Positions 19,550-28,589 of a stretch of DNA of 64,000 nt are shown in pieces. Numbering within the stretch: position 1 is the stretch's first letter; each line of letters opens with the position of its first letter. This DNA is from Mycobacterium sp. NS-7484 (GTDB lineage: Bacteria > Actinomycetota > Actinomycetes > Mycobacteriales > Mycobacteriaceae), in contig NZ_MBEJ01000106.1 in NCBI RefSeq assembly GCF_001953975.1, positions 16,796 to 80,795 on the forward strand, in the 5' to 3' direction. The notes beneath the pieces are model-generated. The model did not search any database. It saw only the letters and a program-made list of their open reading frames with translations, and was not told the origin of the DNA. Both the position numbers and the translations under genes were made by a program.

Positions 19550-20085
19550 CAGTCGGCCACGGGTGCGGTTCGGGCGACCAGTTCCAGATCCGTGCGCCGG
19601 ACCCCGGCCCGCTCGACCGGATCGATCTCCTCGAGCAGATAGGCCACTCGACACGACTGGCCGACCACGGTCAACGTGGCGTCAGGATCGACAGCGAGCC
19701 ACGGGATGAGCACGAACGCGCGCAGATGCGCCAGCGGATGAGGCAACGTCAGCTCCTCGTCCCGGGAGAACACCTCGACGTCGCCGTCGTGGCAGGTGAT
19801 CAGGTCGACGTCGAGGGTGCGCGGACCCCACTTCTGTTCCCGGACGCGGTCGGCAGCCTGTTCCAGGGCCTGGCCGCGCCGCAGCCAGCCCCGGGCGTCG
19901 AGATCGGGTGCGTCCGCGATCACCACCGCGTTGAGGAACGGATTCTGCTCGACACCACCCCAGGCGTCGGTCTCGAACACCGGCGACACCGCGCGCACGG
20001 CGGGCCCGAGCGCATCGAGGACCGATTGCAGGCGGGCCAGCCGGTCACCGAGGTTGGAGCCGATCGAGAGGACGGTGGAGGTCAC
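19549..20085 (-). CDS. folK: 2-amino-4-hydroxy-6-hydroxymethyldihydropteridine diphosphokinase
   Basis: 178 residues. It transfers pyrophosphate from ATP to the pterin in folate synthesis. Motifs: LSIGSNLGDRLARLQ at the N-terminus and WGPRTLDVDLITC (the conserved R-x-x-D-x-D magnesium site), followed by LPHPLAHLRAFVLIPW. It overlaps folB by 4 bases and the DUF3180 gene by one base. Confidence 0.96.
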   Translation of the reverse strand: MTSTVLSIGSNLGDRLARLQSVLDALGPAVRAVSPVFETDAWGGVEQNPFLNAVVIADAPDLDARGWLRRGQALEQAADRVREQKWGPRTLDVDLITCHDGDVEVFSRDEELTLPHPLAHLRAFVLIPWLAVDPDATLTVVGQSCRVAYLLEEIDPVERAGVRRTDLELVARTAPVAD

Positions 20086-20483
20086 GTGGCACCTCCGCTG
20101 TCTCTGTTCTGCTCCTCACGTCCACGGCGCGACCGGCGGGCCACCACCGCGACATCGTCAAACGTTAGCGGAATGGGGGCACTGGGCTTGTGCACCACAA
20201 CCTCGACCGCGTGCAGCCGTTCGTCGACCATGAGGGCGTCGGCGATCTCGGCCGAAACCGTCTCGATGAGATTGCGTGGCGGGCCCGCGACGATGTCGGC
20301 CGCGCGCTCGGCCAGGGCACCGTAGTCGAGGGTGTCGGCAAGGTCGTCGGTTTCGGCCGCCCGGCGCAGATCCACCCAGGCGGTGACGTCGACGACGAAT
20401 TCCTGACCGTCACGCCGTTCATGCTCGAAGACGCCATGGTTGCCGCGAACCCGTAAGCCGCGCAACTCAATTCGATCAGCCAA
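20082..20483 (-). CDS. folB: Dihydroneopterin aldolase
   Basis: 133 residues from a TTG start at 20483 (LADRIELRG). I chose it because the family begins with M-A-D-R-I-E-L-R-G; an ATG at 20546 would add a tail lying inside folP. It cleaves dihydroneopterin to 6-hydroxymethyl-dihydropterin. The characteristic GNHGVFEHERRDGQEFVVDV, the DTLDYGAL segment and the ETVSAEIAD motif are seen. It overlaps folP upstream by 8 bases and folK downstream by 4 bases. Confidence 0.93.
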   Translation of the reverse strand: MADRIELRGLRVRGNHGVFEHERRDGQEFVVDVTAWVDLRRAAETDDLADTLDYGALAERAADIVAGPPRNLIETVSAEIADALMVDERLHAVEVVVHKPSAPIPLTFDDVAVVARRSRRGREEQNRDSGGAT

Positions 20484-21309
20484 TCCGTCCTCCAGATTCC
20501 CAGGCGTGCAGCACGGCGAGAGCGTCGACGGAGGCCACCACGTCATGCACGCGAACGCCCCAGGCCCCGTGCTGGGCTGCCAGCAGCGAGATCACGGCGG
20601 TGGCAGTCTCCCGGCCGTCGGGCGGCCGCGGCGCACCGTCGGGGCCGGCCAGCAGTGCGCCCAGAAAGCGTTTACGTGACGCACCGACCAACACCGGGAT
20701 CCCGGTGGCGACGAACTCCGGCAGGGCGTGCAGTAGTGCCCAATTGTGTTGCGCGGTCTTGGCGAAGCCCAGACCCGGATCGATGATCAGCCGCTGCGGA
20801 TCGACCCCGGCGGCCACTGCGGCGTCGACCGCGGACAGCAGCTCGGTGCGCACCTCGGCGACCACATCGCCGTAGGCCGGGGCGCGGTGCGGCCGGTCCG
20901 CGCCGACCGAGCGCCAGTGCATCAGGATCCAGGGAACTTTCGCCTCGGCGAGCAGCGGGGCCATGTTCGGATCGGCCAATCCGCCGGAGACGTCGTTGAC
21001 GATCTGTGCGCCGTTCTCCAGCGCAACTTTCGCCACGGCGGCGTGCATGGTGTCGATGCTGACGGTGATCCCTTGGGCGGCAAGGGCTTTTATGACGGGC
21101 CCGACGCGGGCGGCCTCCACCGCCGGGTCGATGCGCACCGCACCGGGGCGGGTCGATTCGCCACCCACGTCGATGATCGCCGCCCCGGCCGCGGCCAGTG
21201 CCAACCCGTGTTCGACCGCACGGTCACGGTCGATGAATTTGCCGCCATCAGAGAAGGAATCGTCGGTGACGTTCACAACTCCCATGACCTGCACAGGGGT
21301 GGGCTTCAC
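20476..21309 (-). CDS. folP: Dihydropteroate synthase (FolP1 type)
   Basis: 277 residues. It condenses the pterin pyrophosphate with p-aminobenzoate and is the sulfonamide target. TIM-barrel signature motifs are present: MGVVNVTDDSFSDGG, DVGGESTRPGA, VNDVSGG, DPGLGFAKT and the phosphate-binding GASRKRFLG. The sequence is the catalytically complete FolP1 type rather than the FolP2 paralogue. It overlaps folE by 4 bases. Confidence 0.96.
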   Translation of the reverse strand: MKPTPVQVMGVVNVTDDSFSDGGKFIDRDRAVEHGLALAAAGAAIIDVGGESTRPGAVRIDPAVEAARVGPVIKALAAQGITVSIDTMHAAVAKVALENGAQIVNDVSGGLADPNMAPLLAEAKVPWILMHWRSVGADRPHRAPAYGDVVAEVRTELLSAVDAAVAAGVDPQRLIIDPGLGFAKTAQHNWALLHALPEFVATGIPVLVGASRKRFLGALLAGPDGAPRPPDGRETATAVISLLAAQHGAWGVRVHDVVASVDALAVLHAWESGGRIG

Positions 21310-21923
21310 TTCCGCAGGATAAGTTCCAGCGCCTCGGCCCGGGATGCCTTGTCCGTCTTGAACTGTCCGCGCACCGCGGAGGTGGTGGTGACCGCGCCGG
21401 GTTTACGGACCCCGCGCATGGCCATGCAGAGGTGCTCGGCCTCGATCACCACGATGGCTCCGCGCGGATCGAGCTTGCGCATCAGGGCGTCGGCGATCTG
21501 GGCGGTCAGCCGCTCCTGCACCTGCGGACGCTTGGAGTACAGATCGACCAGCCGGGCGATCTTCGACAGGCCGGTCACCCGCCCGTCCACCCCGGGGATG
21601 TACCCGACGTGGGCCACCCCGTGGAACGACACCAGATGGTGCTCGCAGGTGGAGTACATCGGGATCTCCTTGACGAGCACGAGCTCGTCGTGTTCCTCGT
21701 CGAAGGTGGTGTTGAGCACCGCATCCGGGTCGGTGTACAGGCCCGCCATCAGTTCCTTGTACGCACGCGCCACCCGAGCCGGGGTGTCCAACAGACCCTG
21801 ACGGTCGGGGTTCTCACCGATGGCGATCAGCAGCTCACGCACTGCCGCCTCGGCCCGCGGTTGGTCGAACACCCGCGTGGCCGTATCGGTGTTGTTGTGA
21901 TGCTCGCGCAGCGACTGCGACAT
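21306..21923 (-). CDS. folE: GTP cyclohydrolase I
   Basis: 205 residues. It converts GTP to dihydroneopterin triphosphate, the first step of folate synthesis. Zinc ligands are visible in STCEHHLVSFHG (Cys, His) and EHLCMAMRGV (Cys). The conserved VHVGYIPG and GLSKIARLVD blocks occur as AHVGYIPG and GLSKIARLVD. It follows ftsH by 20 bases and overlaps folP by 4, so ftsH and the fol genes are probably read together. Confidence 0.97.
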   Translation of the reverse strand: MSQSLREHHNNTDTATRVFDQPRAEAAVRELLIAIGENPDRQGLLDTPARVARAYKELMAGLYTDPDAVLNTTFDEEHDELVLVKEIPMYSTCEHHLVSFHGVAHVGYIPGVDGRVTGLSKIARLVDLYSKRPQVQERLTAQIADALMRKLDPRGAIVVIEAEHLCMAMRGVRKPGAVTTTSAVRGQFKTDKASRAEALELILRK

Positions 21924-21943
21924 CGAAGCCTCCGTTCTTCCGA

Positions 21944-24289
21944 TCAGCCGTGGGTGCCTGGATTGGACCGGTCGGCCCGATCAGACCGGTCGGAACCGCC
22001 GTCCTGGCCGGCCTCCTCGTTGGGGTTGGGCTGACCTGGATGAGGATAGGGCTGATACGGGTACGGCTGGGGCTGTTGCCATCCCGACGGATGCGGCGGC
22101 GGGTACCAGTAACCCTGCTGCTGCGGGGGCGGCTGGTATCCGGGCTGCTGCGGCTGTTGCGGCGACTGGTGTTGCGGCGGCGGAGGCCAGCCGGGCGCAT
22201 GCCAGCCGGCCGGCGCGCCGTAGTCGGGCTGCGTCGAGCCGTTGGGTGGTGCGCCGTTGCTCGGCACACCGTTGGTCTGACCGGCGGCCTGGGCCTTTTC
22301 GTTGGCCTCGCGGCTGGCCGCGGCGATGGCGGCCTTGAACGCCGGCTCCGGCACCGGCGGCGGCCACGGCTCACCGCGCTCGATGGCGATCTCGCCCGGG
22401 GTCTTGATCGGCGGCTTGTCTGACGGCACGCGGCCGCCGAAGTCGTCGAACATGGTCAGCCGGGGACGCTTCTTGACGTCGCCGAAGATGGCCTCCAGCT
22501 CGGCGCGGTGCAGCGTCTCCTTCTCCAGCAGCTCGCCGGCCAGGGTGTCGAGCACGTCGCGGTACTCGGTGAGGATCTCCCACGCCTCGGTGTGCGCAGC
22601 CTCGATGAGCTTGCGTACCTCGTCGTCGATATCGCGGGCCACCTCATGACCGAAGTCGGCCTGAGTGCCCATGGTGCGGCCCAGGAACGGATCGCCGTGC
22701 TCGGTGCCGTAACGCACCGCACCCAGCTTGGAGCTCATGCCGTACTCGGTGACCATCGCGCGGGCGATCTTGGTGGCCTGCTCGATGTCGGACACCGCAC
22801 CGGTGGTGGGCTCGCGGAACACCAGCTCCTCGGCGGCGCGGCCACCCATCGCGAAGACCAGCCGGGCGATCATCTCGGAGCGGGTCATCAGGCCCTTGTC
22901 GTCCTCGGGCACCGCCACGGCGTGGCCGCCGGTGCGGCCGCGGGCCAGGATGGTCACCTTGTAGATCGGCTCGATGTCCGGCATCGCCCACGCGGCCAGG
23001 GTGTGTCCGCCCTCGTGGTAGGCGGTGATCTTCTTTTCCTGCTCGCTGATGATGCGGCTCTTGCGGCGCGGGCCACCCACCACGCGGTCGACGGCTTCTT
23101 CCAGCGCCGCACTCGTGATGATGGTGCCGTTCTCGCGGGCGGTGAGCAGCGCGGCCTCGTTGATGACGTTGGCCAGGTCCGCGCCGGACATGCCGACGGT
23201 CCGCTTGGCCAGCCCGTCCAGGTCGGCGTCGGGCGCGATGGGCTTGCCCGCCGAGTGCACCTTGAGCACCGCGCGACGGCCGGCCAGGTCGGGGTTGGAC
23301 ACCGGGATCTGCCGGTCGAAGCGGCCGGGCCGCAGCAGGGCCGGGTCCAGGATGTCGGGCCGGTTGGTGGCCGCGATGAGGATGACGCCCTGGCGGTCAC
23401 CGAAGCCGTCCATCTCGACCAACAGCTGGTTGAGCGTCTGCTCACGTTCGTCGTGACCGCCGCCCATGCCGGCGCCGCGCTGGCGGCCGACGGCGTCGAT
23501 CTCGTCGACGAAGATGATGCACGGGCTGTTGGCCTTGGCCTGCTCGAACATGTCACGTACGCGGGAGGCGCCGACGCCGACGAACATCTCGACAAAGTCC
23601 GAACCAGAGATCGTGAAGAACGGCACCCCGGCCTCGCCGGCAACCGCGCGGGCCAGCAGGGTCTTGCCGGTTCCGGGCGGGCCGTACAGCAGTACGCCCT
23701 TGGGGATCTTCGCGCCCAGCGCCTGGTAACGGCTGGGGTTCTGCAGGAAGTCCTTGATCTCGTAGAGCTCTTCGACCGCCTCGTCGACGCCGGCGACGTC
23801 GGCGAACGTGGTCTTGGGCATGTCCTTGCCGAGCTGCTTGGCCTTGCTCTTGCCGAAGCCGAAGCCCATCCGGCCGCCGCCCTGCATGCGGGAGAACATC
23901 ACGAACAGCGCCACCAGCAACAACAACGGCAGCATGTAGATCAGCATCGAACCGAGGAAGCTGCCCTGGTTCACGGTGGTGCCGAACTTGACGTTCTTGG
24001 CGTCGAGCTGGTCGACGAGCTTGACCGCATAACCCGTGGGGTACTTGGTGATGACCTTGTCGGAGTTCTCGGTCTCTTCTTTACCGCTCTTGAGGTCGAG
24101 GCGCAGTTGCTGCTCGCGGTCGTCGATCTGGGCGCTGTTGACGTTGTCAGCGTTGATCTGAGCCACCGCCACCGAGGTGTCGACGGGTTTGTAGCCGCGG
24201 GTGTCGTCGCTGAAATAGAAGAACGACCAGCCCAGCAGCAGCACGACCGCGATCACGGTCAGCGTGCGGATCACATTTTTGCGGTTCAT
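21944..24289 (-). CDS. ftsH: ATP-dependent zinc metalloprotease FtsH
   Basis: 781 residues. A membrane-bound hexameric AAA+ protease for quality control. It has two transmembrane helices (about 10-27 and 116-133) flanking an extracytoplasmic domain. The AAA module has Walker A GPPGTGKT at residues 203-210, the FVGVGASRVRDMF pore region and the SRH segment. The zinc site is HEGGH. The C-terminus is a Pro/Gln/Tyr-rich tail of over 100 residues, usual for mycobacterial FtsH. In M. tuberculosis the espD-espC-espA locus follows between ftsH and ephA; here only 133 bases separate ftsH from ephA. Confidence 0.97.
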   Translation of the reverse strand: MNRKNVIRTLTVIAVVLLLGWSFFYFSDDTRGYKPVDTSVAVAQINADNVNSAQIDDREQQLRLDLKSGKEETENSDKVITKYPTGYAVKLVDQLDAKNVKFGTTVNQGSFLGSMLIYMLPLLLLVALFVMFSRMQGGGRMGFGFGKSKAKQLGKDMPKTTFADVAGVDEAVEELYEIKDFLQNPSRYQALGAKIPKGVLLYGPPGTGKTLLARAVAGEAGVPFFTISGSDFVEMFVGVGASRVRDMFEQAKANSPCIIFVDEIDAVGRQRGAGMGGGHDEREQTLNQLLVEMDGFGDRQGVILIAATNRPDILDPALLRPGRFDRQIPVSNPDLAGRRAVLKVHSAGKPIAPDADLDGLAKRTVGMSGADLANVINEAALLTARENGTIITSAALEEAVDRVVGGPRRKSRIISEQEKKITAYHEGGHTLAAWAMPDIEPIYKVTILARGRTGGHAVAVPEDDKGLMTRSEMIARLVFAMGGRAAEELVFREPTTGAVSDIEQATKIARAMVTEYGMSSKLGAVRYGTEHGDPFLGRTMGTQADFGHEVARDIDDEVRKLIEAAHTEAWEILTEYRDVLDTLAGELLEKETLHRAELEAIFGDVKKRPRLTMFDDFGGRVPSDKPPIKTPGEIAIERGEPWPPPVPEPAFKAAIAAASREANEKAQAAGQTNGVPSNGAPPNGSTQPDYGAPAGWHAPGWPPPPQHQSPQQPQQPGYQPPPQQQGYWYPPPHPSGWQQPQPYPYQPYPHPGQPNPNEEAGQDGGSDRSDRADRSNPGTHG

Positions 24290-24422
24290 CGATCACTCGG
24301 CCGAGTTCGGCCCGGTCCTTCCAACGTGCGCAGTTGAGACATTCAAGGCTACCGCTAGACCAACGTTCGGCAGTTCCCGACGGTATCTAGCCCACGGCGC
24401 GCTGCTGTGCTTGGGTGAGATC

Positions 24423-25364
24423 GTGCTCACACCTACCGAACGGTTAGTCGACACCAACGGCGTGACATTGCGGGTGACCGAGGCGGGTGAACGCGGAAAC
24501 CCGGTGGTGGTGCTCGCCCACGGATTCCCCGAACTCGCCTATTCATGGCGTCATCAGATCCCGGCACTGGCGGCGGCCGGCTACCACGTCCTGGCGCCCG
24601 ACCAGCGCGGCTACGGCGGCTCCTCGCGCCCCGAGGACATCGACGCCTACAACATCATGGAGTTGACCGCCGACATCGCCGGCCTGCTCGATGATGTCGG
24701 TGCCGAGAAGGCGGTGCTCGTCGGCCATGACTGGGGCTCCCCGGTGGCCACCAACTTCCCGCTGTTCTTCCCCGAGCGCACCGCGGCGGTGGCCGCGCTG
24801 AGCGTGCCGCCGATCCCGCGCGCCCCGGCGCCGCCCGTCGCGATCTGGCGCAAGATCTTCGGTGACAATTTCTTCTACATCCTGTACTTCCAGGAACCCG
24901 GCGTTGCCGATGCCGCGCTGGGCGCTGACCCGCGACACTCCCTGCGTCGCTCGCTGGCGATGGAGGGCATTGCCGAACCGATCGAGAGCCTGGCCGATCG
25001 GCCGTTGCCGCCACTGCCGGACTGGATCACCGAAGACGAGTTCGAGCACTACGCGCGGGCCTACACCGAGAACGGTTTCACCGGGCCGTTGAACTGGTAC
25101 CGCAACTTCGACCGCAACTGGGAGCTGACCGATCCCGACGCCGAGAACACCGCGGCCCAGACCATCACGGTGCCGACGCTGTTCCTGGCCGGCAGCGCCG
25201 ATGCGGTGCTGAGCTTCACCCCGCGCGACCGTGTGCGTGACGTGGTCACCGGTGATTACCGCGAAGTGTTGCTCGAGGGCGCCGGGCACTGGTTGCAGCA
25301 GGAACGCCCGGACGAGGTGAACGCGGTGTTGTTGGAGTTCCTCGACGGGTTGGAGCTGAAGTGA
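24423..25364 (+). CDS. ephA: Epoxide hydrolase EphA (alpha/beta hydrolase)
   Basis: 313 residues from GTG at 24423. The next residues PTERLVDTNGV equal the conserved N-terminus of EphA; an ATG at 24264 lies within the ftsH leader and is unlikely. It hydrolyses epoxides to diols. The oxyanion-hole HGFPELAYSWRHQ, the nucleophile GHDWGS (Asp) near residue 100, the cap-domain Tyr in NWYRNFDRNW and the catalytic His in GAGHWLQQE are in place. It overlaps the LLM monooxygenase by 4 bases (GTGA). Confidence 0.93.
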   Translation: MLTPTERLVDTNGVTLRVTEAGERGNPVVVLAHGFPELAYSWRHQIPALAAAGYHVLAPDQRGYGGSSRPEDIDAYNIMELTADIAGLLDDVGAEKAVLVGHDWGSPVATNFPLFFPERTAAVAALSVPPIPRAPAPPVAIWRKIFGDNFFYILYFQEPGVADAALGADPRHSLRRSLAMEGIAEPIESLADRPLPPLPDWITEDEFEHYARAYTENGFTGPLNWYRNFDRNWELTDPDAENTAAQTITVPTLFLAGSADAVLSFTPRDRVRDVVTGDYREVLLEGAGHWLQQERPDEVNAVLLEFLDGLELK

Positions 25365-26545
25365 GACCGCTGAACTTCGGCGCCTTCATCACGCCGTTTC
25401 ACCCCGTCGGCCAATCCCCCACCACCGCACTGCAGTACGACATGGACCGGGTCGAGGCGCTGGACCGGCTCGGCTACGACGAGGCCTGGTTCGGCGAACA
25501 CCACTCCGGCGGTTACGAACTGATCGCCTGCCCCGAGGTGTTCATCGCCGCGGCGGCCGAGCGCACCCGCCACATCCGGTTGGGCACCGGCGTGGTGTCG
25601 CTGCCGTATCACCACCCGCTGATGGTGGCCGACCGCTGGGTGCTGCTCGACCATCTCACCCGGGGTCGGGTGATGTTCGGCACCGGTCCGGGTGCGCTGC
25701 CCTCGGACGCCTACATGATGGGCATCGACCCGGTGGACCAGCGGCCGATGATGCAGGAATCCCTGGAGGCCATCCTGGCCTTGTTCCGCGCCGCCCCCGA
25801 TGAACGGATCAGCCGCCAGACCGACTGGTTCACCCTGCGCGACGCGGCCCTGCACATCCGTCCCTACACCTGGCCGTATCCCGAGATATCCACCGCGGCA
25901 ATGATTTCCCCGTCTGGTCCACGACTGGCCGGGGCCATGGGAACCTCGCTGCTTTCACTGTCGATGTCGGTGCCCGGCGGCTATGCGGCACTGGAGACCA
26001 CCTGGGACATCGTGCGCGATCAGGCCGCCAAATCCGATCGGCCCGAGCCGGACCGGCAGAACTGGCGGGTGCTGGGTGTCATCCATCTCGCCGACACCCG
26101 TGAGCAGGCCATCGAGGACTGCACATACGGTCTGCAGGATTTCGCCAACTATTTCGGTGCGGCCGGTTTCGTACCGCTGTCGGAGAAGACCGAGGCCGCC
26201 GGCTCCGCCTATGAGTTCGTGGAAAACTATGCCGCCAAAGGTAATTGCTGTATCGGCACGCCGGCCGACGCAGTCGGCTACATCCAGGATCTGCTGGACC
26301 GCTCCGGCGGGTTCGGCACGTTCCTGATGCTGGGCCATGACTGGGCGCCGCCGGCGGCGACGTTCCATTCCTACGAACTGTTCGCCCGTGAGGTAATCCC
26401 GCACTTCAAGGGTCAGCTCACCGCGCCCCGCGCCTCCCACGACTGGGCCAAGGGCATGCGGGACCAGCTGCTGGGCCGGGCCGGGCAGGCCATCGTCAAC
26501 GCCATCACCGAACACACCTCCGAGACCTCGAAGGCCGAAAACTGA
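25361..26545 (+). CDS. LLM-class flavin-dependent monooxygenase (Rv3618-like)
   Basis: 394 residues, GTG start overlapping the ephA stop. It is a bacterial-luciferase-fold oxidoreductase with FGEHHSGGYE (the typical E-H-H), LGTGVVSLPYHHPLMVADR and LDHLTRGRVMFGTGPG, the flavin-binding core of the limonene-monooxygenase subgroup. It should use reduced flavin, supplied by a separate reductase. In the operon ephA - monooxygenase - alcohol dehydrogenase the three enzymes could act in sequence on an alkene or terpene-like substrate (epoxidation, hydrolysis, oxidation of the diol). That order is an inference. Confidence 0.92.
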   Translation: MRPLNFGAFITPFHPVGQSPTTALQYDMDRVEALDRLGYDEAWFGEHHSGGYELIACPEVFIAAAAERTRHIRLGTGVVSLPYHHPLMVADRWVLLDHLTRGRVMFGTGPGALPSDAYMMGIDPVDQRPMMQESLEAILALFRAAPDERISRQTDWFTLRDAALHIRPYTWPYPEISTAAMISPSGPRLAGAMGTSLLSLSMSVPGGYAALETTWDIVRDQAAKSDRPEPDRQNWRVLGVIHLADTREQAIEDCTYGLQDFANYFGAAGFVPLSEKTEAAGSAYEFVENYAAKGNCCIGTPADAVGYIQDLLDRSGGFGTFLMLGHDWAPPAATFHSYELFAREVIPHFKGQLTAPRASHDWAKGMRDQLLGRAGQAIVNAITEHTSETSKAEN

Positions 26546-27555
26546 TGCGCGCGGCGGTACTTCGCGACGGCCGGATGATCGTCCGCGACGACGTGCCACC
26601 TCCGGTGCCCGGCCCCGGCCAGGTGCTCGTAGAGGTCAAGGCGTGCGGCATCTGCGGGTCCGACCTGCATTTCGCCAGCCACGGCGCCGACATGCTGGAC
26701 GCGAGCGCGGACCTCGAAGGCATGCCCGACATGGACATCGACCTTTCCGGAGATGTGTACATGGGCCATGAGTTCAGTGCCGAGATCCTCGATGCCGGGC
26801 CGGATACCGAGGCGCCGGCCGCCGGGACGCTGGTCACCTCGGTGCCGGTACTGATCTCCGCGGGCGGGATCGCGCCGATCGTCTACAGCAACACGACCGT
26901 CGGCGGCTACGCCGAGCAGATGCTGCTGTCGGCGCCGCTGCTCCTGCCGGTGCCCAACGGGCTGAGCGCCGAGCACGCCGCGCTCACCGAGCCGATGGCC
27001 GTCGGCTTGCATGCGGTCAACGCCTCGCGAATCGAAGCCGGCGAAACCGCGCTTGTCGTCGGCTGCGGTCCGGTCGGCATCGCGATCATCGCCGCGCTCA
27101 GGCTGCGTGGTGTGGAAACCATTGTGGCGTCGGACTTCTCCCCGGCCCGCCGTGCACTGGCCGCGACGATGGGCGCCCACGTCACGCTCGACGCAGGTGA
27201 GGATTCACCGTTTCATCAGTGCAAGCCCGCCGTGGTGTTCGAAGCGGTGGGCGCACCGGGCATCATCGACGACGTCCTGCGCCGGGCTCCGGCCGGTGCG
27301 CGTCTGGTGGTGGCCGGCGTGTGCATGCAGCCCGACACTGTGCATCCGTTCTACGCGATCACCAAGCAGATCAACATCCAATTCGTCTTCGGCTACGACC
27401 CGGGCGAATTCGCGGCCTCGCTCCGCGCGATCGCCGAGGGTGAGATCGACGTGGCGCCGATGATCACCGGCACCGTGGGGCTCGACGGTGTGGCCGCGAT
27501 GTTCGACGAACTCGCCTCGCCCGACCGGCATTGCAAAGTCCTGGTCACGCCATGA
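26545..27555 (+). CDS. Zinc-dependent alcohol dehydrogenase (MDR family)
   Basis: 336 residues; ATG overlaps the previous stop (TGATG). The catalytic zinc site is indicated by CGICGSDLHF and MGHEFS. The lobe that usually carries the four structural-zinc Cys is replaced by a sequence without Cys (SVPVLISAGGIAPIVYS), so only one zinc is expected. The coenzyme site is VVGCGPVGIAIIAAL followed by ASDFS. This gene is third in the ephA operon and may oxidise the diol product. In M. tuberculosis this spot is occupied by esx/PE/PPE genes instead. Confidence 0.9.
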   Translation: MRAAVLRDGRMIVRDDVPPPVPGPGQVLVEVKACGICGSDLHFASHGADMLDASADLEGMPDMDIDLSGDVYMGHEFSAEILDAGPDTEAPAAGTLVTSVPVLISAGGIAPIVYSNTTVGGYAEQMLLSAPLLLPVPNGLSAEHAALTEPMAVGLHAVNASRIEAGETALVVGCGPVGIAIIAALRLRGVETIVASDFSPARRALAATMGAHVTLDAGEDSPFHQCKPAVVFEAVGAPGIIDDVLRRAPAGARLVVAGVCMQPDTVHPFYAITKQINIQFVFGYDPGEFAASLRAIAEGEIDVAPMITGTVGLDGVAAMFDELASPDRHCKVLVTP

Positions 27556-27575
27556 CCCGACGGTAGGGTGCTGTC

Positions 27576-28271
27576 ATGCGATTGCGTGCACTCGCCGCGG
27601 CGGGCCTGATTGTCCTCAGCCTTTCGGCCTGCGATGCCCAACCGGCCGGCGGCAGCGGGGGCGACCCTCGACAGGTGACGGTCGTGGGGTCCGGCCAGGT
27701 GCAAGGTGTACCGGACACCCTGACCGCCGATGTGGCAATGGAATTCACCGCGCCGGATGTGTCGGGCGCGCTCAATCAGTCCAGCCAGCGTCAGCAGGCC
27801 GTCATCGATGCCCTGGTCAGCTCGGGCATCGACCGCAAGGACATCAGCACCACACAGGTCAGCGTGCAGCCGCAGTTCACCGACAGCAAGATCTCGGGTT
27901 ATCAGGCCAGCAATGCGATCAAGGTCAAGATCCGCGACACCGCCAAGGCGTCGGACACCCTGGCGTTGATCGCGAGCACCGGTGGGGATGCGACCCGGAT
28001 CAACTCTGTCGACTATTCGATCACCGACGATTCCGATCTGGTGCGCGACGCACGGGCCCGGGCTTTCGACGACGCCAAGAACCGCGCCGAGCAGTACGCC
28101 GAGCTGTCCGGACTGGACCTGGGCAAGGTGATCTCGATTTCCGAGCAGTCCGATGGATCCACCCCGCCACGACCGACGCCGATGCCCCGCGCGGCGATGG
28201 AAGCGGTGCCACTGGAACCCGGTCAGCAGACGGTGAACTTCTCGGTGACGGTGATCTGGGAGTTGACCTAG
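27576..28271 (+). CDS. lpqG: SIMPL-domain lipoprotein (LpqG)
   Basis: 231 residues. A 19-residue lipoprotein signal peptide ends in the lipobox LSAC. The rest is a SIMPL (DUF541) domain, with VTVVGSGQVQGVPDTLTAD at its start and AFDDAKNRAEQYAELSGL in the middle, as in LpqG Rv3623. It should be anchored in the cell envelope; function unknown. It starts 20 bases after the alcohol dehydrogenase. Confidence 0.92.
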   Translation: MRLRALAAAGLIVLSLSACDAQPAGGSGGDPRQVTVVGSGQVQGVPDTLTADVAMEFTAPDVSGALNQSSQRQQAVIDALVSSGIDRKDISTTQVSVQPQFTDSKISGYQASNAIKVKIRDTAKASDTLALIASTGGDATRINSVDYSITDDSDLVRDARARAFDDAKNRAEQYAELSGLDLGKVISISEQSDGSTPPRPTPMPRAAMEAVPLEPGQQTVNFSVTVIWELT

Positions 28272-28324
28272 GCCGCCGCGGGAGTGGCCATCGGCACGTC
28301 GTGCCGTCGGCGGTTTCGCAGGGG

Positions 28325-28369
28325 TGTCCGATGTGCCCGACTACGAGCGACAACTCAGCGACAATCGCC
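28325..28369 (+). repeat. 45-base intergenic element, copy A
   Basis: Begins TGTCCGATGTGCCCG and ends CAGCGACAATCGCC. By hand alignment it is identical at 35 of 45 positions, without gaps, to the reverse complement of 28590-28634. Each copy contains two GCGACAA words 11-12 bases apart. Confidence 0.7.
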
Positions 28370-28459
28370 ACAGTGGCATCTCCAACCTCACGAAACACGT
28401 TGTCGCTGGGCGCATTTGCCTCTCAGGCCCCGCTGGCCCCGTGAGCCTCAGCAGTCCAG

Positions 28460-28498
28460 TGTCCAGCTATCAGCGACTCCGTCGCTGATAGCTGGACA
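28460..28498. repeat. Perfect 18-bp hairpin
   Basis: Bases 28460-28477 are the exact reverse complement of 28481-28498, with a three-base loop (TCC). No T-tract follows on either strand, so it is not a standard intrinsic terminator, but it lies between two convergent genes and could stop transcription from both sides. Confidence 0.85.
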
Positions 28499-28589
28499 AC
28501 CCGAAATTCGTGAAATATGAGGCTGACGAGACCTCAGAGACACGTGTAATCAATCCGCATGTGACCGGCGGTGCATGTGGTGCTCAGGA

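Noticed and set aside
22508..24337. 609-residue open frame on the plus strand across ftsH
   Set aside because: Antisense shadow of ftsH with repetitive composition; no recognisable domain.
24264..24422. N-terminal extension of ephA starting at ATG 24264
   Set aside because: The extra 53 residues lie in the ftsH/ephA intergenic region and the ftsH start, and have no family resemblance; the EphA N-terminus (PTERLVDTNGV) follows GTG 24423.
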